A DNA stretch of 64,000 nt from Bacteroidia bacterium. GTDB lineage: Bacteria > Bacteroidota > Bacteroidia > Flavobacteriales > Flavobacteriaceae. Each line of letters starts with the position of its first letter. Within the stretch, counting starts at the first letter, position 1. The stretch is from contig JAUIDI010000002.1 in assembly GCA_030428705.1 (NCBI GenBank), forward strand, positions 124,001 to 188,000, read 5' to 3'. The position numbers and the translations under genes were made by a program. The notes under the pieces are model-generated. The model was not told the origin of the DNA. It did no database searches and worked only from the letters and a program-made list of their open reading frames with translations. Positions 45,743 to 54,969 of this stretch are shown piece by piece.

Positions 45743-45927
45743 CTTTTTTCCGCTTATCGATTATATTTCTCAAATCCTTAACCTTTACTATGTTCGAAAT
45801 CTTTGTCAAGGACTAGGGCATCTCTAAAAATAGTGATTTATTTCTGAAAGAGGATTGGTTTTTAAAAGGTTGCACGGTTTGCGGTCCAGCTTACATTTTG
45901 GGTGCAAGAACCCGTGTGTTCAATTTT

Positions 45928-46797
45928 CTATTCGGAATATTTCGAAAACAGTTCCAGTGCCTTGTTATAGGCCGCCTCAAAATCGAGCCAATTGACCCCG
46001 GTATCGACTTTATTGGCCGTAAAATACGAGAGCATTTTTTCGGTCGGCATATTTCCTGTCAATTCATCCTTAGCCATCGGGCAGCCGCCGAAACCTTGAA
46101 TGGCCCCATCGAATCTTCTACAACCCGATTTATACGCGGCATCAACTTTTTCTTTCCATTTGGAAGGAGTGGTATGCAAATGAGCCCCAAATTCGACTTG
46201 CGGATATTTGGGAATCAAGTTTGAAAAAAGGTAGTCGATAATATCGGGCGTGGAAGAGCCGATTGTGTCGGACAAGGATAGAATTCGGGCACCCATGGCG
46301 GTAAGTTTCTCCGTCCATTCGCCAACGATCTCAACATTCCACGGGTCACCGTACGGATTTCCGAAACCCATTGAAATATAGGTGACGACTTCCTTACTGG
46401 CGGCGTTGGCAATCTCAAAAATTTGTTGCAAAGTCTCAACGGATTGCGCTATGGTCTTATGGGTATTCCGCATTTGAAAATTCTCCGAAATCGAAAAAGG
46501 AAATCCCAAATAATCGACTTGTCCGTGCTTGACGGCTTCCTGGGCACCTCTTACATTAGCAACAATTACAGAGAACTTACTGGTTGTCCCGGTGAAATCG
46601 AGTTGGCCCAAAACCTTTTCCGTATCGGCCATTTGCGGTATGGCTTTGGGCGATACGAAACTACCGATATCGATAGTATCAAAACCACAACCCAATAGCG
46701 ATTGCAAATATTTGACCTTGGCTTCGGTTGGGATAAAGGTCTTAATGCCCTGCATAGCATCGCGCGGACATTCTATGATTTTGACCGTTCTCGTCAT
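45928..46797 (-). CDS. mvaB: Hydroxymethylglutaryl-CoA lyase
   Basis: A 289-residue TIM-barrel enzyme cleaving HMG-CoA into acetyl-CoA and acetoacetate, the last step of leucine breakdown. Visible: ECPRDAMQG at the N-terminus (catalytic Arg and metal Asp), GAHLHTT (metal His, about residue 198), and the signature GFGGCPMAKDELTGN with the active-site Cys (about residue 236). The Tyr after GGCP is replaced by Met-Ala, a variation seen in some bacterial sequences. It follows the LysE gene after 30 bases. Confidence 0.9.
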   Translation of the reverse strand: MTRTVKIIECPRDAMQGIKTFIPTEAKVKYLQSLLGCGFDTIDIGSFVSPKAIPQMADTEKVLGQLDFTGTTSKFSVIVANVRGAQEAVKHGQVDYLGFPFSISENFQMRNTHKTIAQSVETLQQIFEIANAASKEVVTYISMGFGNPYGDPWNVEIVGEWTEKLTAMGARILSLSDTIGSSTPDIIDYLFSNLIPKYPQVEFGAHLHTTPSKWKEKVDAAYKSGCRRFDGAIQGFGGCPMAKDELTGNMPTEKMLSYFTANKVDTGVNWLDFEAAYNKALELFSKYSE

Positions 46798-46827
46798 AAA
46801 GGTGTAACCTGATGTTCAAAATTAGCA

Positions 46828-47454
46828 CTATTTATCCGATATCAATATGTAGACCGCGATACCGACGAATACCAAAATTTGAAGCCATTTCAGATAAAGC
46901 CCGACTCTTGAATTTCCCTTGATGAAATCGGCGATATATCCCGCCAAAATTGCGATCAGGCCAAAAACAATAAAGGACACCGCCATGAACAAAAATCCCA
47001 GGACAAAAAATTGAATAACTGTATTTATCGAATCACTGAACAAAAATCCCGGGAAAAAAGCTAAAAAGAAAATAGCTACTTTAGGATTCAAGACATTCAT
47101 AATGAAGCCTTGCTTGAATAACTGCCACGGACTTTTTTTGGGCATCCCACTATTCTGTAATTGGATATCGCTATCACTTTTAAAAACCCGATATGCCAAA
47201 TAAATGAGATATATCGCCCCAAAAAGTTTGATGGTAAAAAATAACGTATCACTTCGTTTGATTACCGCCGAAACACCGAAAGCCAATAATGCGGTATGCA
47301 CCAAACAACCGGAAATAAGTCCGGCCACGGTCGCCAAGCCGTGTTTTTTACCATTGACCATGCTTTGCATGAGCACATAAATATTGTCCGGTCCGGGCGA
47401 AAATGCCAAAGCCGCCGTGGCCAACATGAAGCCCGCTAAAATTTCAAAATCCAT
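46828..47454 (-). CDS. LysE family translocator
   Basis: A 208-residue inner-membrane exporter with about six helices. LysE/RhtB hallmarks are FSPGPDNIYVLMQSMVNGKK (about residues 19-38), GAIYLIYLAYRVFKS and NVLNPKVAIFFLAFFPGFL (about 115). Family members export amino acids or their derivatives; the substrate is not predictable. Probably in one transcript with the HMG-CoA lyase gene. Confidence 0.9.
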   Translation of the reverse strand: MDFEILAGFMLATAALAFSPGPDNIYVLMQSMVNGKKHGLATVAGLISGCLVHTALLAFGVSAVIKRSDTLFFTIKLFGAIYLIYLAYRVFKSDSDIQLQNSGMPKKSPWQLFKQGFIMNVLNPKVAIFFLAFFPGFLFSDSINTVIQFFVLGFLFMAVSFIVFGLIAILAGYIADFIKGNSRVGLYLKWLQILVFVGIAVYILISDK

Positions 47455-47542
47455 CTGTAGCTATAGAACTCATTTAATTGGCGGTAAAATACAAATTCAT
47501 TGATATCTATTTTTTATATCTTTCGACTTAAATCAATATGAA

Positions 47543-47965
47543 ATGAAAAATTACGGTTTTACCCTTCTATTATTTCTCGGTATCTTGGCATGCGGGTTTA
47601 CATCAAAAAAGGAAATAAAAGAAAATGCAAATGTAGCTATGGAAAAAACTCCGGTAGTCGACAGTGTTTTGAGGCACGTTGTTCTGTTTAAATTCAAGGA
47701 TGGAACGTCCGAGGAGGATATCAAAAAAGTCGAAGAGGCGTTTTCTGCCCTACCCTCGAAAATACCTGAAATTGCAGGGTATGAATGGGGGACGAACAAC
47801 AGCCCTGAAGGCTTGAACAAAGGCCTTACCCATTGCTTCTTTTTGACCTTCAAATCGGAAGCCGACCGCGAAGTATACTTACCGCATCCGGCGCATAAGG
47901 CTTTTGGTGAAGTCTTAGGCCCACACTTGGACGATGTTACGGTTGTCGATTATTGGACAAAGTAA
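47543..47965 (+). CDS. Dabb-domain lipoprotein
   Basis: A 140-residue lipoprotein with lipobox FLGILAC. The mature part is a stress-responsive A/B barrel (Dabb) domain, recognised by LRHVVLFKFKDGTSEEDIKK (about residues 44-63), YEWGTNNSPEG and LPHPAHKAFGEVLGPHLDDV. In plants and bacteria these small dimers bind hydrophobic ligands; here membrane anchoring suggests a periplasmic role, unknown in detail. Confidence 0.87.
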   Translation: MKNYGFTLLLFLGILACGFTSKKEIKENANVAMEKTPVVDSVLRHVVLFKFKDGTSEEDIKKVEEAFSALPSKIPEIAGYEWGTNNSPEGLNKGLTHCFFLTFKSEADREVYLPHPAHKAFGEVLGPHLDDVTVVDYWTK

Positions 47966-47974
47966 TACCCAATC

Positions 47975-49015
47975 TTAGCTCTGTCCTAAAATAGCCTTGT
48001 TGATTCTTTTGATAAGGCTCGGTCCCTCATAAATAAACCCGGTATAGAGCTGAATGAGATCGGCGCCGGCGTTCAGTTTATCCAAGGCATCCTTGGGTGA
48101 ATGAATGCCCCCTACCCCGATAATCGGAAAGGCCTTGTTACTTTTTTCGGCCAAAAACCGAATGACCTCGGTACTTCGTTTCGTCAATGGTTTTCCGCTG
48201 AGTCCACCTTTTTCTTCAGTATGTACGAGATCCGATTTCAAATTCTTGCGTTCAATTGTAGTGTTGGTCGCAATAACTCCATCAATTTGGGTCGTTCCTA
48301 CGATTTCGATAATATCAAGTAACTGAGCTTCAGTTAAATCCGGTGCTATTTTTAACAAGATGGGCTTTTCTAGACCGTTCGAAGCTTTAGCGGCATATTT
48401 TTCGTTTTCCTTTTTGAGTTCTTTCAACAAAGCGGTCAACGGTTCTTTATCTTGAAGTTCCCTAAGGCCGGGGGTATTCGGCGAACTCACATTGACAACA
48501 AAGTAGTCCACATACTCAAAAAGCGCATCAAAACAAATAAGATAATCTTTTATGGCATCATTGTTCGGGGTAACCTTGTTCTTGCCGATATTACCCCCTA
48601 TCAATACATTTTTATTTGATTTTAAACGTTCGACCGCATCGAAAACCCCTTGATTGTTGAAACCCATACGGTTTATAATGGCCTTGTCCGCCGTCAATCG
48701 AAATAGTCTTTTCTTAGGATTGCCTTCCTGCGCCTTGGGCGTCAAGGTTCCTATTTCGATAAATCCGAACCCAAAATTCGAAAGCTCTTGGTACAATTTG
48801 GCATCCTTATCGAACCCCGCCGCAAGACCAACTGGATTTTTGAATTTCAGACCAAAAACCTCACGCTCCAACCTTTTGTCCTCGATTACAAAAACGGACC
48901 TGAAAATTCCGGAAAAACCAAGATTTGAAAACAGTCGGATTAACGAAAATGTTAGATGATGTACCTTTTCCGGGTCAAGGAGAAAAAGAAAAGGTCGGAC
49001 AAGGATTTTGTACAT
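47975..49015 (-). CDS. pyrD: Dihydroorotate dehydrogenase (quinone), class 2
   Basis: A 346-residue FMN enzyme of pyrimidine synthesis, peripheral on the inner membrane. The N-terminal helix [13 protein letters not shown] and the long N-terminus mark class 2. Catalytic Ser lies in [12 protein letters not shown] (about residue 177), FMN-binding segments are [13 protein letters not shown] (about 62), NRMGFNNQG and [12 protein letters not shown] (about 301). It converges with the Dabb gene, with nine bases between them. Confidence 0.95.
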   Translation of the reverse strand: MYKILVRPFLFLLDPEKVHHLTFSLIRLFSNLGFSGIFRSVFVIEDKRLEREVFGLKFKNPVGLAAGFDKDAKLYQELSNFGFGFIEIGTLTPKAQEGNPKKRLFRLTADKAIINRMGFNNQGVFDAVERLKSNKNVLIGGNIGKNKVTPNNDAIKDYLICFDALFEYVDYFVVNVSSPNTPGLRELQDKEPLTALLKELKKENEKYAAKASNGLEKPILLKIAPDLTEAQLLDIIEIVGTTQIDGVIATNTTIERKNLKSDLVHTEEKGGLSGKPLTKRSTEVIRFLAEKSNKAFPIIGVGGIHSPKDALDKLNAGADLIQLYTGFIYEGPSLIKRINKAILGQS

Positions 49016-49104
49016 AAAACGTGGGAGGATTTCGGCAAAAATACGAACAAAAGCATCGTATTTATCCTATCCCAGCCGATTTTATCAACATAAGAAAGTT
49101 AACA

Positions 49105-49545
49105 TTATTCTGGGTCCACGACACCTCCCATTTGAACCGGGGCAACACGTATGGGATCCAACAATGCTTCCATACAAAGACTTAGGTAGCGTTCGTATTG
49201 TCTTTCATTGAAGGTCTCGAGCAATTTCCTGTCGCTGTCATATGAAGCATCGACCAACTTTTGTTGAAGTACTTTGTATTTTTCGGCCAAGGTGGTCAAC
49301 TGCTCAGGTGAACTTTGCGGATGCTGATCGAAGAGTTTTTGAATATCGTCTTCAACGGTCTTTGTTGTAATTTCAAGTTCTGCCCTCAATTTTTCCATTG
49401 TTTCTACTTGTGCCTCATTGAGCTGGAAAACCTTCACAATGAGGTCAATATCCTTCCCTCCAATGTCCAAGGTACAACTTTGGGCTCCGGCTGAAAAGAA
49501 CAAGAAGAAAGTTACCACTAATGTAAGAATGGCTTTGGAATACAT
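49105..49545 (-). CDS. Small secreted helical protein, unassigned
   Basis: I do not recognise a family. The start at 49545 gives a signal peptide (MYSKAILTLVVTFFLFFSAGAQ); an earlier ATG at 49593 adds 16 residues. The 146-residue product is mostly helical, with a heptad-like EKLRAELEITTKTVEDDIQ and LAEKYKVLQQKLVDASY pattern. It ends RYLSLCMEALLDPIRV. The layout resembles periplasmic chaperone-like or Spy-like helical proteins; this is inference. Divergent from pepT. Confidence 0.6.
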   Translation of the reverse strand: MYSKAILTLVVTFFLFFSAGAQSCTLDIGGKDIDLIVKVFQLNEAQVETMEKLRAELEITTKTVEDDIQKLFDQHPQSSPEQLTTLAEKYKVLQQKLVDASYDSDRKLLETFNERQYERYLSLCMEALLDPIRVAPVQMGGVVDPE

Positions 49546-49604
49546 ACGGTTACAACTTGTATTTGCTCTAGTATAAACAGTATTTTTACGCAAAAATTAT
49601 ATAA

Positions 49605-50831
49605 ATGCAGCACATAATCGACCGATTTATTGGTTACGTAACCATCGATACGCAGAGCGATCCGGCCTCGGATAGTACCCCCAGTACTGAAAGGCAATGG
49701 GTGTTAGCACGAAAACTTGCCGAAGAACTGCGACATATAGGTATGAAAAACGTCACTTTGGACGACAACGCCTATATCATGGCGACTTTACCGAGCAATA
49801 TTGACAGAAAAGTGCCGACCATTGGTTTTATCTCACATTTTGATACTTCTCCCGACTTTTCCGGTACTAACGTAAATCCGAAGATTATCGAGAATTATGA
49901 TGGAAAGGATATCGTTTTGAATGCCGAACAAAATATTGTACTCTCACCCGATTATTTCGAAGACCTGCTCCTGTACAGGGGCCAGACCTTGATAACTACG
50001 GACGGCACTACCCTTTTAGGTGCCGATGATAAAGCAGGAATCGCTGAAATCGTCACGGCGATGGAATATTTAATCAACCATCCGGAAATCGAACATGGCG
50101 AAATAAAGGTAGGTTTTACCCCCGACGAGGAAATCGGTCGGGGCGCACATCATTTCGATGTCGAAAAATTCGGGGCCGATTGGGCCTACACTATGGACGG
50201 AAGCCAGATCGGAGAGCTTGAATACGAGAATTTCAATGCCGCAAGTGCTAAGATTATCATCAAGGGAAAAAGCGTTCACCCCGGGTATGCCAAAAATAAA
50301 ATGGTCAATGCTATAAGTATTGCGAACGAGTTTATGGCTGCATTACCGCTTGGAGAAACACCCCAAAATACAGAAGGTCGTGAAGGTTTCTTTCACATAC
50401 ACCACATAAAAGGTGAAATCGAACATGCCGAACTCGAGCTTATAGTCCGGGATCATGACAAGAACCGATTCGAAAAAAGGAAACGGTTTTTGCAAGAAAC
50501 AACGGAAACGTTGAATAAAAAACATGGGAATCATGTTACCCTCGAACTGAAGGATCAGTACTATAATATGCGCGAAAAGGTCGAACCTGTTTTTCACATC
50601 GTTGAAATCGCAAAAGAGGCTATGGAAGCTGTTGGAATCACTCCCATTATAAAACCCATACGTGGGGGAACGGACGGCTCGCAATTGAGCTTTATGGGAT
50701 TACCTTGCCCGAATATTTTTGCCGGAGGGCATAATTTTCATGGAAAATATGAATATGTTCCGGTCGAGAGCATGCTCAAGGCCGTTGACGTTATCGTCAA
50801 AATTTGCGAACTTACTGCAAGCAAAGAATAG
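49605..50831 (+). CDS. pepT: Peptidase T (tripeptidase, M20B)
   Basis: A 408-residue cytoplasmic aminotripeptidase. Zinc and catalytic motifs are intact: [14 protein letters not shown] (first His-x-Asp, about residue 78), [13 protein letters not shown] (bridging Asp), [15 protein letters not shown] (Glu pair, about 172) and [13 protein letters not shown] (last His, about 380). In contrast with the M20-like gene at 14858, the first His is present here. The next gene starts five bases downstream. Confidence 0.95.
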   Translation: MQHIIDRFIGYVTIDTQSDPASDSTPSTERQWVLARKLAEELRHIGMKNVTLDDNAYIMATLPSNIDRKVPTIGFISHFDTSPDFSGTNVNPKIIENYDGKDIVLNAEQNIVLSPDYFEDLLLYRGQTLITTDGTTLLGADDKAGIAEIVTAMEYLINHPEIEHGEIKVGFTPDEEIGRGAHHFDVEKFGADWAYTMDGSQIGELEYENFNAASAKIIIKGKSVHPGYAKNKMVNAISIANEFMAALPLGETPQNTEGREGFFHIHHIKGEIEHAELELIVRDHDKNRFEKRKRFLQETTETLNKKHGNHVTLELKDQYYNMREKVEPVFHIVEIAKEAMEAVGITPIIKPIRGGTDGSQLSFMGLPCPNIFAGGHNFHGKYEYVPVESMLKAVDVIVKICELTASKE

Positions 50832-50836
50832 TTACT

Positions 50837-51433
50837 ATGGACACTTCTGAAAAAGTAGAGGCCTATTATCAAACTGACCATCATTTTAAAGATGGGATAA
50901 ATATACTTCGTGATTTGGCTCTGAAGTCCAACGCAGAAGAAACTTTTAAATGGCAGGCCCCAGTATATGGAATCGATGGAAAAAATGTATTCTGGATCGC
51001 CCGGTTCAAAAATCATTTCGGAATCGGCTTCTTTAACGGAATGCTTTTAAAAGATCCGAAAAAGGTTCTCGTGAATGTGCAAAAAGGGAAAACCTTGGCC
51101 ATGCGACATTGGCATTTTACATCTTCGGATGAAATCGATAGAAAGGGAGTCCTGTCTTACATTAGGGAGGCCTTGGAAAATCAGAAAAAAGGTTTGGTCT
51201 TGGCACCCGCACAAAAGAAAAAAACTAAAACTACAGTCGTTCCGGCATTATTGATGGATGCATTGAAGAAAAGTTCGGCCGATAATGTCTTTAAAAAACT
51301 ATCACCTTACAAACAGGCCGAATATGCCGAATACATCGAAAGCGCCAAGCAAGAAAAGACCAAAATATCAAGGTTGGAAAAAATTATTCCGTTGATCAAA
51401 GAAGGTAAAGGTCTTAATGACAAGTATCGGTAG
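50837..51433 (+). CDS. YdeI/OmpD-associated DUF1801 family protein
   Basis: A 198-residue protein. The start at 50837 avoids overlap with pepT; the open frame reaches back to 50804. It combines an N-terminal DUF1801-like part (WQAPVYGIDGKNVFWIARF, about residues 35-55; GFFNGMLLKDP) with a C-terminal YdeI/bacteriocin-protection-like region (VPALLMDALKKSSADNVFKK, YAEYIESAKQEKTK). Function unknown. It may be co-transcribed with pepT. Convergent with the oxidoreductase gene, four bases away. Confidence 0.87.
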   Translation: MDTSEKVEAYYQTDHHFKDGINILRDLALKSNAEETFKWQAPVYGIDGKNVFWIARFKNHFGIGFFNGMLLKDPKKVLVNVQKGKTLAMRHWHFTSSDEIDRKGVLSYIREALENQKKGLVLAPAQKKKTKTTVVPALLMDALKKSSADNVFKKLSPYKQAEYAEYIESAKQEKTKISRLEKIIPLIKEGKGLNDKYR

Positions 51434-51437
51434 CCGT

Positions 51438-52787
51438 TTAAACCATCGGTAGCTTCCACCCATTGTGATAGGTTGCCTTGGTCAATTCGTTGGCGGCTTC
51501 TTCCTTGAACCTATTCGCGGCCGTATCCCAATAGATGCGATTTCCGGTCTTGAAAGCCACGTTACCCATATGCGAGACCAAAGCGGCGTCATAACCCACT
51601 TTTATTGGCGCAGTAAGTTTTGAAGCATCCCGATCTTTCACTGCGGCGATGAAATTTTTCGTATGCAGATCCAATCCACTGACACCACCAGTGTCATGTG
51701 ATTGTGCTTCCATCTTCGGAATGCCTTCCTTGCCCCAACCTTGAAATTCTTCTTCGGGGATGATTTCCCAACCATTACGGTCCAGCACCAAAGTGCCGAG
51801 ATTTCCGATGAAGGCTATTCCATGATTGCGCCCATAATTGCCCCCGTCTATTCCCGTTGCATGCTCCCATAAAATGGAAAAATCGTCATATTCAAAAACG
51901 GTCTGCAGGGTATCGGGCGTCTCGGAGGCATCATCCGGGTAGGCGAATTTTCCGCCAAGTGCCATCACGGACTTCGGTCTTCCCGCCTTCATTCCATATA
52001 AGGCATAATCGATCAGATGAACGCCCCAGTCGGTCATTAATCCTCCGGCATAATCCCAAAACCATCTAAAATTAAAGTGGAAACGGTTTTGGTTAAAAGG
52101 TCGTTGGGGAGCCGGCCCCAACCACATATTATAATCGACACCATCGGGAACCGGGACATCTTCGATTACAGGTACGGGTTTCATCCAACCTTGATAGGCC
52201 CAAGCCTTTGCCAACCTGATATTGCCCAATTTACCTGAATGCACGAAGTCAATGGCATCGACAAAATGAGGTTGACTTCTTTGCCATTGCCCGATTTGCA
52301 CCATGCGATCACTTGCACCGACATAATTCAGCATAATATCGGCTTCTTGAATCGAATTGGCAATCGGCTTTTCGCAATAGACATCTTTGCCCGCCTGTAG
52401 CGCATCGGTAAGCATTAGGCAATGCCAGTGATCCGGCGTGCCGATTATCACGACATCGATATCCTTGTTTTCGAGCAGTTTTCTATAGTCTTTATACCAT
52501 TTCGGTTTTTTAATTCCCGCTTTTTCGAGGTCGGCCGTCCGTTTTTTCAGCACGTTTTCATCAACATCACACAAGGCGATTATATGCACCTCGCTAATTT
52601 TAAGCATCGAACTTAAATCGGAAAAACCCATACCATTGCAACCGATCAATCCTGCATTGATCCTATCGTTCGGTCCGACCCTTTTGCGAATCTTGCCCAG
52701 AAGCTCGATCGGGAATAAAAAGGAGGCCGTTACTCCCGTTGCCACAAGGGAGCTTTTTTTGATGAAGTTTCGTCTATCGGTGTACAT
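51438..52787 (-). CDS. Tat-exported Gfo/Idh/MocA family oxidoreductase
   Basis: A 449-residue NAD(P)-dependent oxidoreductase. The ATG at 52787 opens a twin-arginine signal (RRNFIKKSSLVATGVTASF), so it is exported folded with its cofactor. The Rossmann motif is GLIGCNGMGFSDL (about residues 47-59) and the EKP motif is VYCEKPIANS (about 133). The following CEK Lys and a DWGVHLIDYALYG segment (substrate side) are conserved. Such exported members are thought to act on sugars in the periplasm. It lies 5.7 kb to the right of the DUF1080 locus, on the same strand. Confidence 0.9.
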   Translation of the reverse strand: MYTDRRNFIKKSSLVATGVTASFLFPIELLGKIRKRVGPNDRINAGLIGCNGMGFSDLSSMLKISEVHIIALCDVDENVLKKRTADLEKAGIKKPKWYKDYRKLLENKDIDVVIIGTPDHWHCLMLTDALQAGKDVYCEKPIANSIQEADIMLNYVGASDRMVQIGQWQRSQPHFVDAIDFVHSGKLGNIRLAKAWAYQGWMKPVPVIEDVPVPDGVDYNMWLGPAPQRPFNQNRFHFNFRWFWDYAGGLMTDWGVHLIDYALYGMKAGRPKSVMALGGKFAYPDDASETPDTLQTVFEYDDFSILWEHATGIDGGNYGRNHGIAFIGNLGTLVLDRNGWEIIPEEEFQGWGKEGIPKMEAQSHDTGGVSGLDLHTKNFIAAVKDRDASKLTAPIKVGYDAALVSHMGNVAFKTGNRIYWDTAANRFKEEAANELTKATYHNGWKLPMV

Positions 52788-52843
52788 GGTTACAATTTTT
52801 AAGAACCATTGAATATACTTATTTTGCCCGAAAAGCAACAAAA

Positions 52844-52876
52844 AAAAGCGGTGACCTTATCAAGGTCACCGCTTTT
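52844..52876 (-). terminator. Terminator of the nusB-DUF1573-yajC transcript
   Basis: AAAAGCGGTGACCTT and AAGGTCACCGCTTTT form a 15-bp perfect stem with a three-base loop. Read leftward it is followed by a T-run. It lies 22 bases after the yajC stop. Confidence 0.93.
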
Positions 52877-52897
52877 CGATAAACTATTGTTTTTAAT

Positions 52898-53185
52898 CTA
52901 TTTTTTGGCAGGAGCATTTAATTTTTTGCTCAGCTCCATTGAAATAGCGGTACGATCGAATTTTAATTTACCTGCCATCGTTTCAATGACGCATGAAAAA
53001 TCGCTGTCATTCAACTCAAGTATCTTACCATGAAGACCGCTTTTGGTAATAATCCGATCTCCACGCTTCAACTCAGAGGCGAATTTTTTTTCGTCTTTTT
53101 GCCGTTTCATCTGCGGGCGTATCATAAAAAGATAGGCCACCACAAAAATCAATATCATCGGCAGAAACTGCCCCAATCCTTCCAT
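52898..53185 (-). CDS. yajC: Preprotein translocase subunit YajC
   Basis: A 95-residue single-pass protein of the SecDF-YajC complex. The single helix PMILIFVVAYLFMIRPQMKR (about residues 8-27) and the following basic RQKDEKKFASELKRGDRI, GLHGKILEL are standard. It follows the DUF1573 gene after 23 bases and ends in a strong terminator. Confidence 0.92.
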   Translation of the reverse strand: MEGLGQFLPMILIFVVAYLFMIRPQMKRQKDEKKFASELKRGDRIITKSGLHGKILELNDSDFSCVIETMAGKLKFDRTAISMELSKKLNAPAKK

Positions 53186-53208
53186 ATTGTGTTCTCGTTT
53201 GTTCTATT

Positions 53209-53682
53209 TTATTGTGCTACCGGACCTGTAGGTGTCGCACCCTTAGGGTTTACAAATGCCTTGATCCTCAATAGCTCTTGTCCTTTTTCGGTATTGGCCG
53301 TTACCGTAATCGTTTTGGTAACCTGATTTTGACCAGAACCATTAAAGCGGACCAAAAGCTCGCCTTTTTCACCAGGTGCGATCGGAGCATCCGGTTTTTT
53401 AGGTACGGTGCATCCACAGGTACTTTTGGCATCGGTAATAATTAATGGCGCATTACCGGTATTCGTAAAACTGAAGATGGTCTCTTGCGGAGTACCTTGT
53501 TCTATAGTACCGAAATCATGTTCCGATTTATCGAATTCCATAACAGGAAGTTGCCTCGCTGCCTCGTCGCGTTCGGCGGCCACGGCAACGTTGCCCGTCT
53601 TGATCTTACTCGTTGCGTTTTCCTTACAGGAAGTGAAAACTAAAAGGGCCAAAACCCCCAATGATAAAACTGCTCTTTTCAT
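53209..53682 (-). CDS. DUF1573 domain lipoprotein
   Basis: A 157-residue lipoprotein (lipobox LVFTSC; start at 53682). The DUF1573 domain is an Ig-like fold recognised by DFGTIEQGTPQETIFSFTN, the Cys-Gly-Cys centre STCGCTVP (about residue 80) and PGEKGELLVRFN. Family members sit in the periplasm, sometimes bind copper or act as scaffolds, but no defined role exists. The yajC neighbour is usual in Bacteroidota. Confidence 0.9.
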   Translation of the reverse strand: MKRAVLSLGVLALLVFTSCKENATSKIKTGNVAVAAERDEAARQLPVMEFDKSEHDFGTIEQGTPQETIFSFTNTGNAPLIITDAKSTCGCTVPKKPDAPIAPGEKGELLVRFNGSGQNQVTKTITVTANTEKGQELLRIKAFVNPKGATPTGPVAQ

Positions 53683-53846
53683 TTCAGTAATTTTTATTTG
53701 TTGCAAAACTAAAGAATTATTAGTTACTAACGTAAAAATTGAATTTGTAGTCTATGAACACCCGATTATCTCTCAATGTATTTCATCGATCGTCATCTAT
53801 ATAGCCTGTCGTTGGGGCCATTCTAAATTTTGAAACCCATCACTGG

Positions 53847-54794
53847 TCACAATAGGCCTCTGCCCGTTTTTTTTAATTTTCCTTCCTCCCGATATTCCTT
53901 GACCAATTTATCGAGCACCCCGTTTATAAATATGCTACTCTTCGGGGTGGAATATTCCTTGGCAATCTCAAGAAACTCATTAATGGTAACCTTTTCGGGG
54001 ATAGAAGGGAAATTAAGTAGCTCGCATATCGCCATTTTCAATAAAATGGAATCTACATCGGCAATCCTGTCTTTATCCCAATTTGGGGTTTTTCCCTCTA
54101 TTTCCCTCTCCAGCATCGCATCGTTCAATAGGGTTTTCGTCAGCAGTTTTTTTGCGAAATCCATATCATCATCGTCCTTCAGCAATCGGGGCAGAAAGAA
54201 TGACTCATTTTGATTTTGTTTTATTTTCTTGAAAAGCTTGATGATATAGGTATTCACGATGGGAATGTCATCCACCCAAGTCAATTGGCTATCTTCAAAA
54301 TAATCGTATATTTTTTCATTGGGCGCAATGACTTCCCGATATAGTTCAATGATAAGCATGCGATCTTCTTCATAAGAACTACCGATTCGAAGCATATAAT
54401 CAACGTACAGTTTACTCTCTGCAATTTCCTTGTAAATGAGTCTGACATATTCCTCGTTCAGATACCAGTCTTTCAACTTTCTTCTTTCGAGCTCTGAATT
54501 CAGTTTGGTATTGGTCGCCAACTGTTGTAGTAACGAATTGTTGACGAACTTTTCCTTATCGGGATAATTATCGGATGTATTCTTTAGGTATTTGTTCGAT
54601 GAAAGTTCGATCTGCTCTTTGGCCATTCTACGGACTTCGATCAAGAGGCTTAAAATCAATAGGTATAGGGTATACATATTCCCAATACTTGATTTCAAGA
54701 ACTTTTCTTGGGCTTCCAACGAATTATCCTTTGATTGGACCAAGGCGTATATGCATTGCATAACCTTTACACGAATATGCCTTCTGGTAAGCAT
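53847..54794 (-). CDS. nusB: Transcription antitermination protein NusB, long Bacteroidota type
   Basis: A 315-residue protein, more than twice the E. coli length. The NusB parts are split: RRHIRVKVMQCIYALVQS at the N-terminus and LLKMAICELLNFPSIPEKVT, EFLEIAKEYSTPKSSIFING at the C-terminus. In between is a 150-residue helical insertion typical of Bacteroidota. Function: binds boxA RNA with NusE (S10) during rRNA transcription. Its -7 box is at 54831. Confidence 0.9.
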   Translation of the reverse strand: MLTRRHIRVKVMQCIYALVQSKDNSLEAQEKFLKSSIGNMYTLYLLILSLLIEVRRMAKEQIELSSNKYLKNTSDNYPDKEKFVNNSLLQQLATNTKLNSELERRKLKDWYLNEEYVRLIYKEIAESKLYVDYMLRIGSSYEEDRMLIIELYREVIAPNEKIYDYFEDSQLTWVDDIPIVNTYIIKLFKKIKQNQNESFFLPRLLKDDDDMDFAKKLLTKTLLNDAMLEREIEGKTPNWDKDRIADVDSILLKMAICELLNFPSIPEKVTINEFLEIAKEYSTPKSSIFINGVLDKLVKEYREEGKLKKTGRGLL

Positions 54795-54830
54795 GTTAAA
54801 GAACTTTTAGGTACGGTCAAGTTTTCGATG

Positions 54831-54838
54831 CAAAAATA
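54831..54838 (-). promoter_or_regulatory. nusB -7 box TATTTTTG
   Basis: TATTTTTG on the minus strand, 37 bases before the nusB ATG. Confidence 0.55.
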
Positions 54839-54918
54839 ACAATCTATTTTCGAAACAGAATCAAGAAGATACTATTTATCTTATATATTTTATAACATTT
54901 GCATTTGTCTCAAACCGT

Positions 54919-54926
54919 TATCTTTG
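54919..54926 (+). promoter_or_regulatory. -7 box TATCTTTG for the ABC exporter gene
   Basis: TATCTTTG, with TTTG words 11 and 17 bases upstream; neither spacing is ideal. The ATG is at 54970. Confidence 0.5.
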
Positions 54927-54969
54927 GCACTTACGAAAACGCATCGACCCGAACAGACCGACCGACGGT

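Noticed and set aside
51426-51453. Nine-base direct repeat ATCGGTAGC across two convergent gene ends
   Set aside because: Both copies are explained by coding sequence; no mobile element lies between them.
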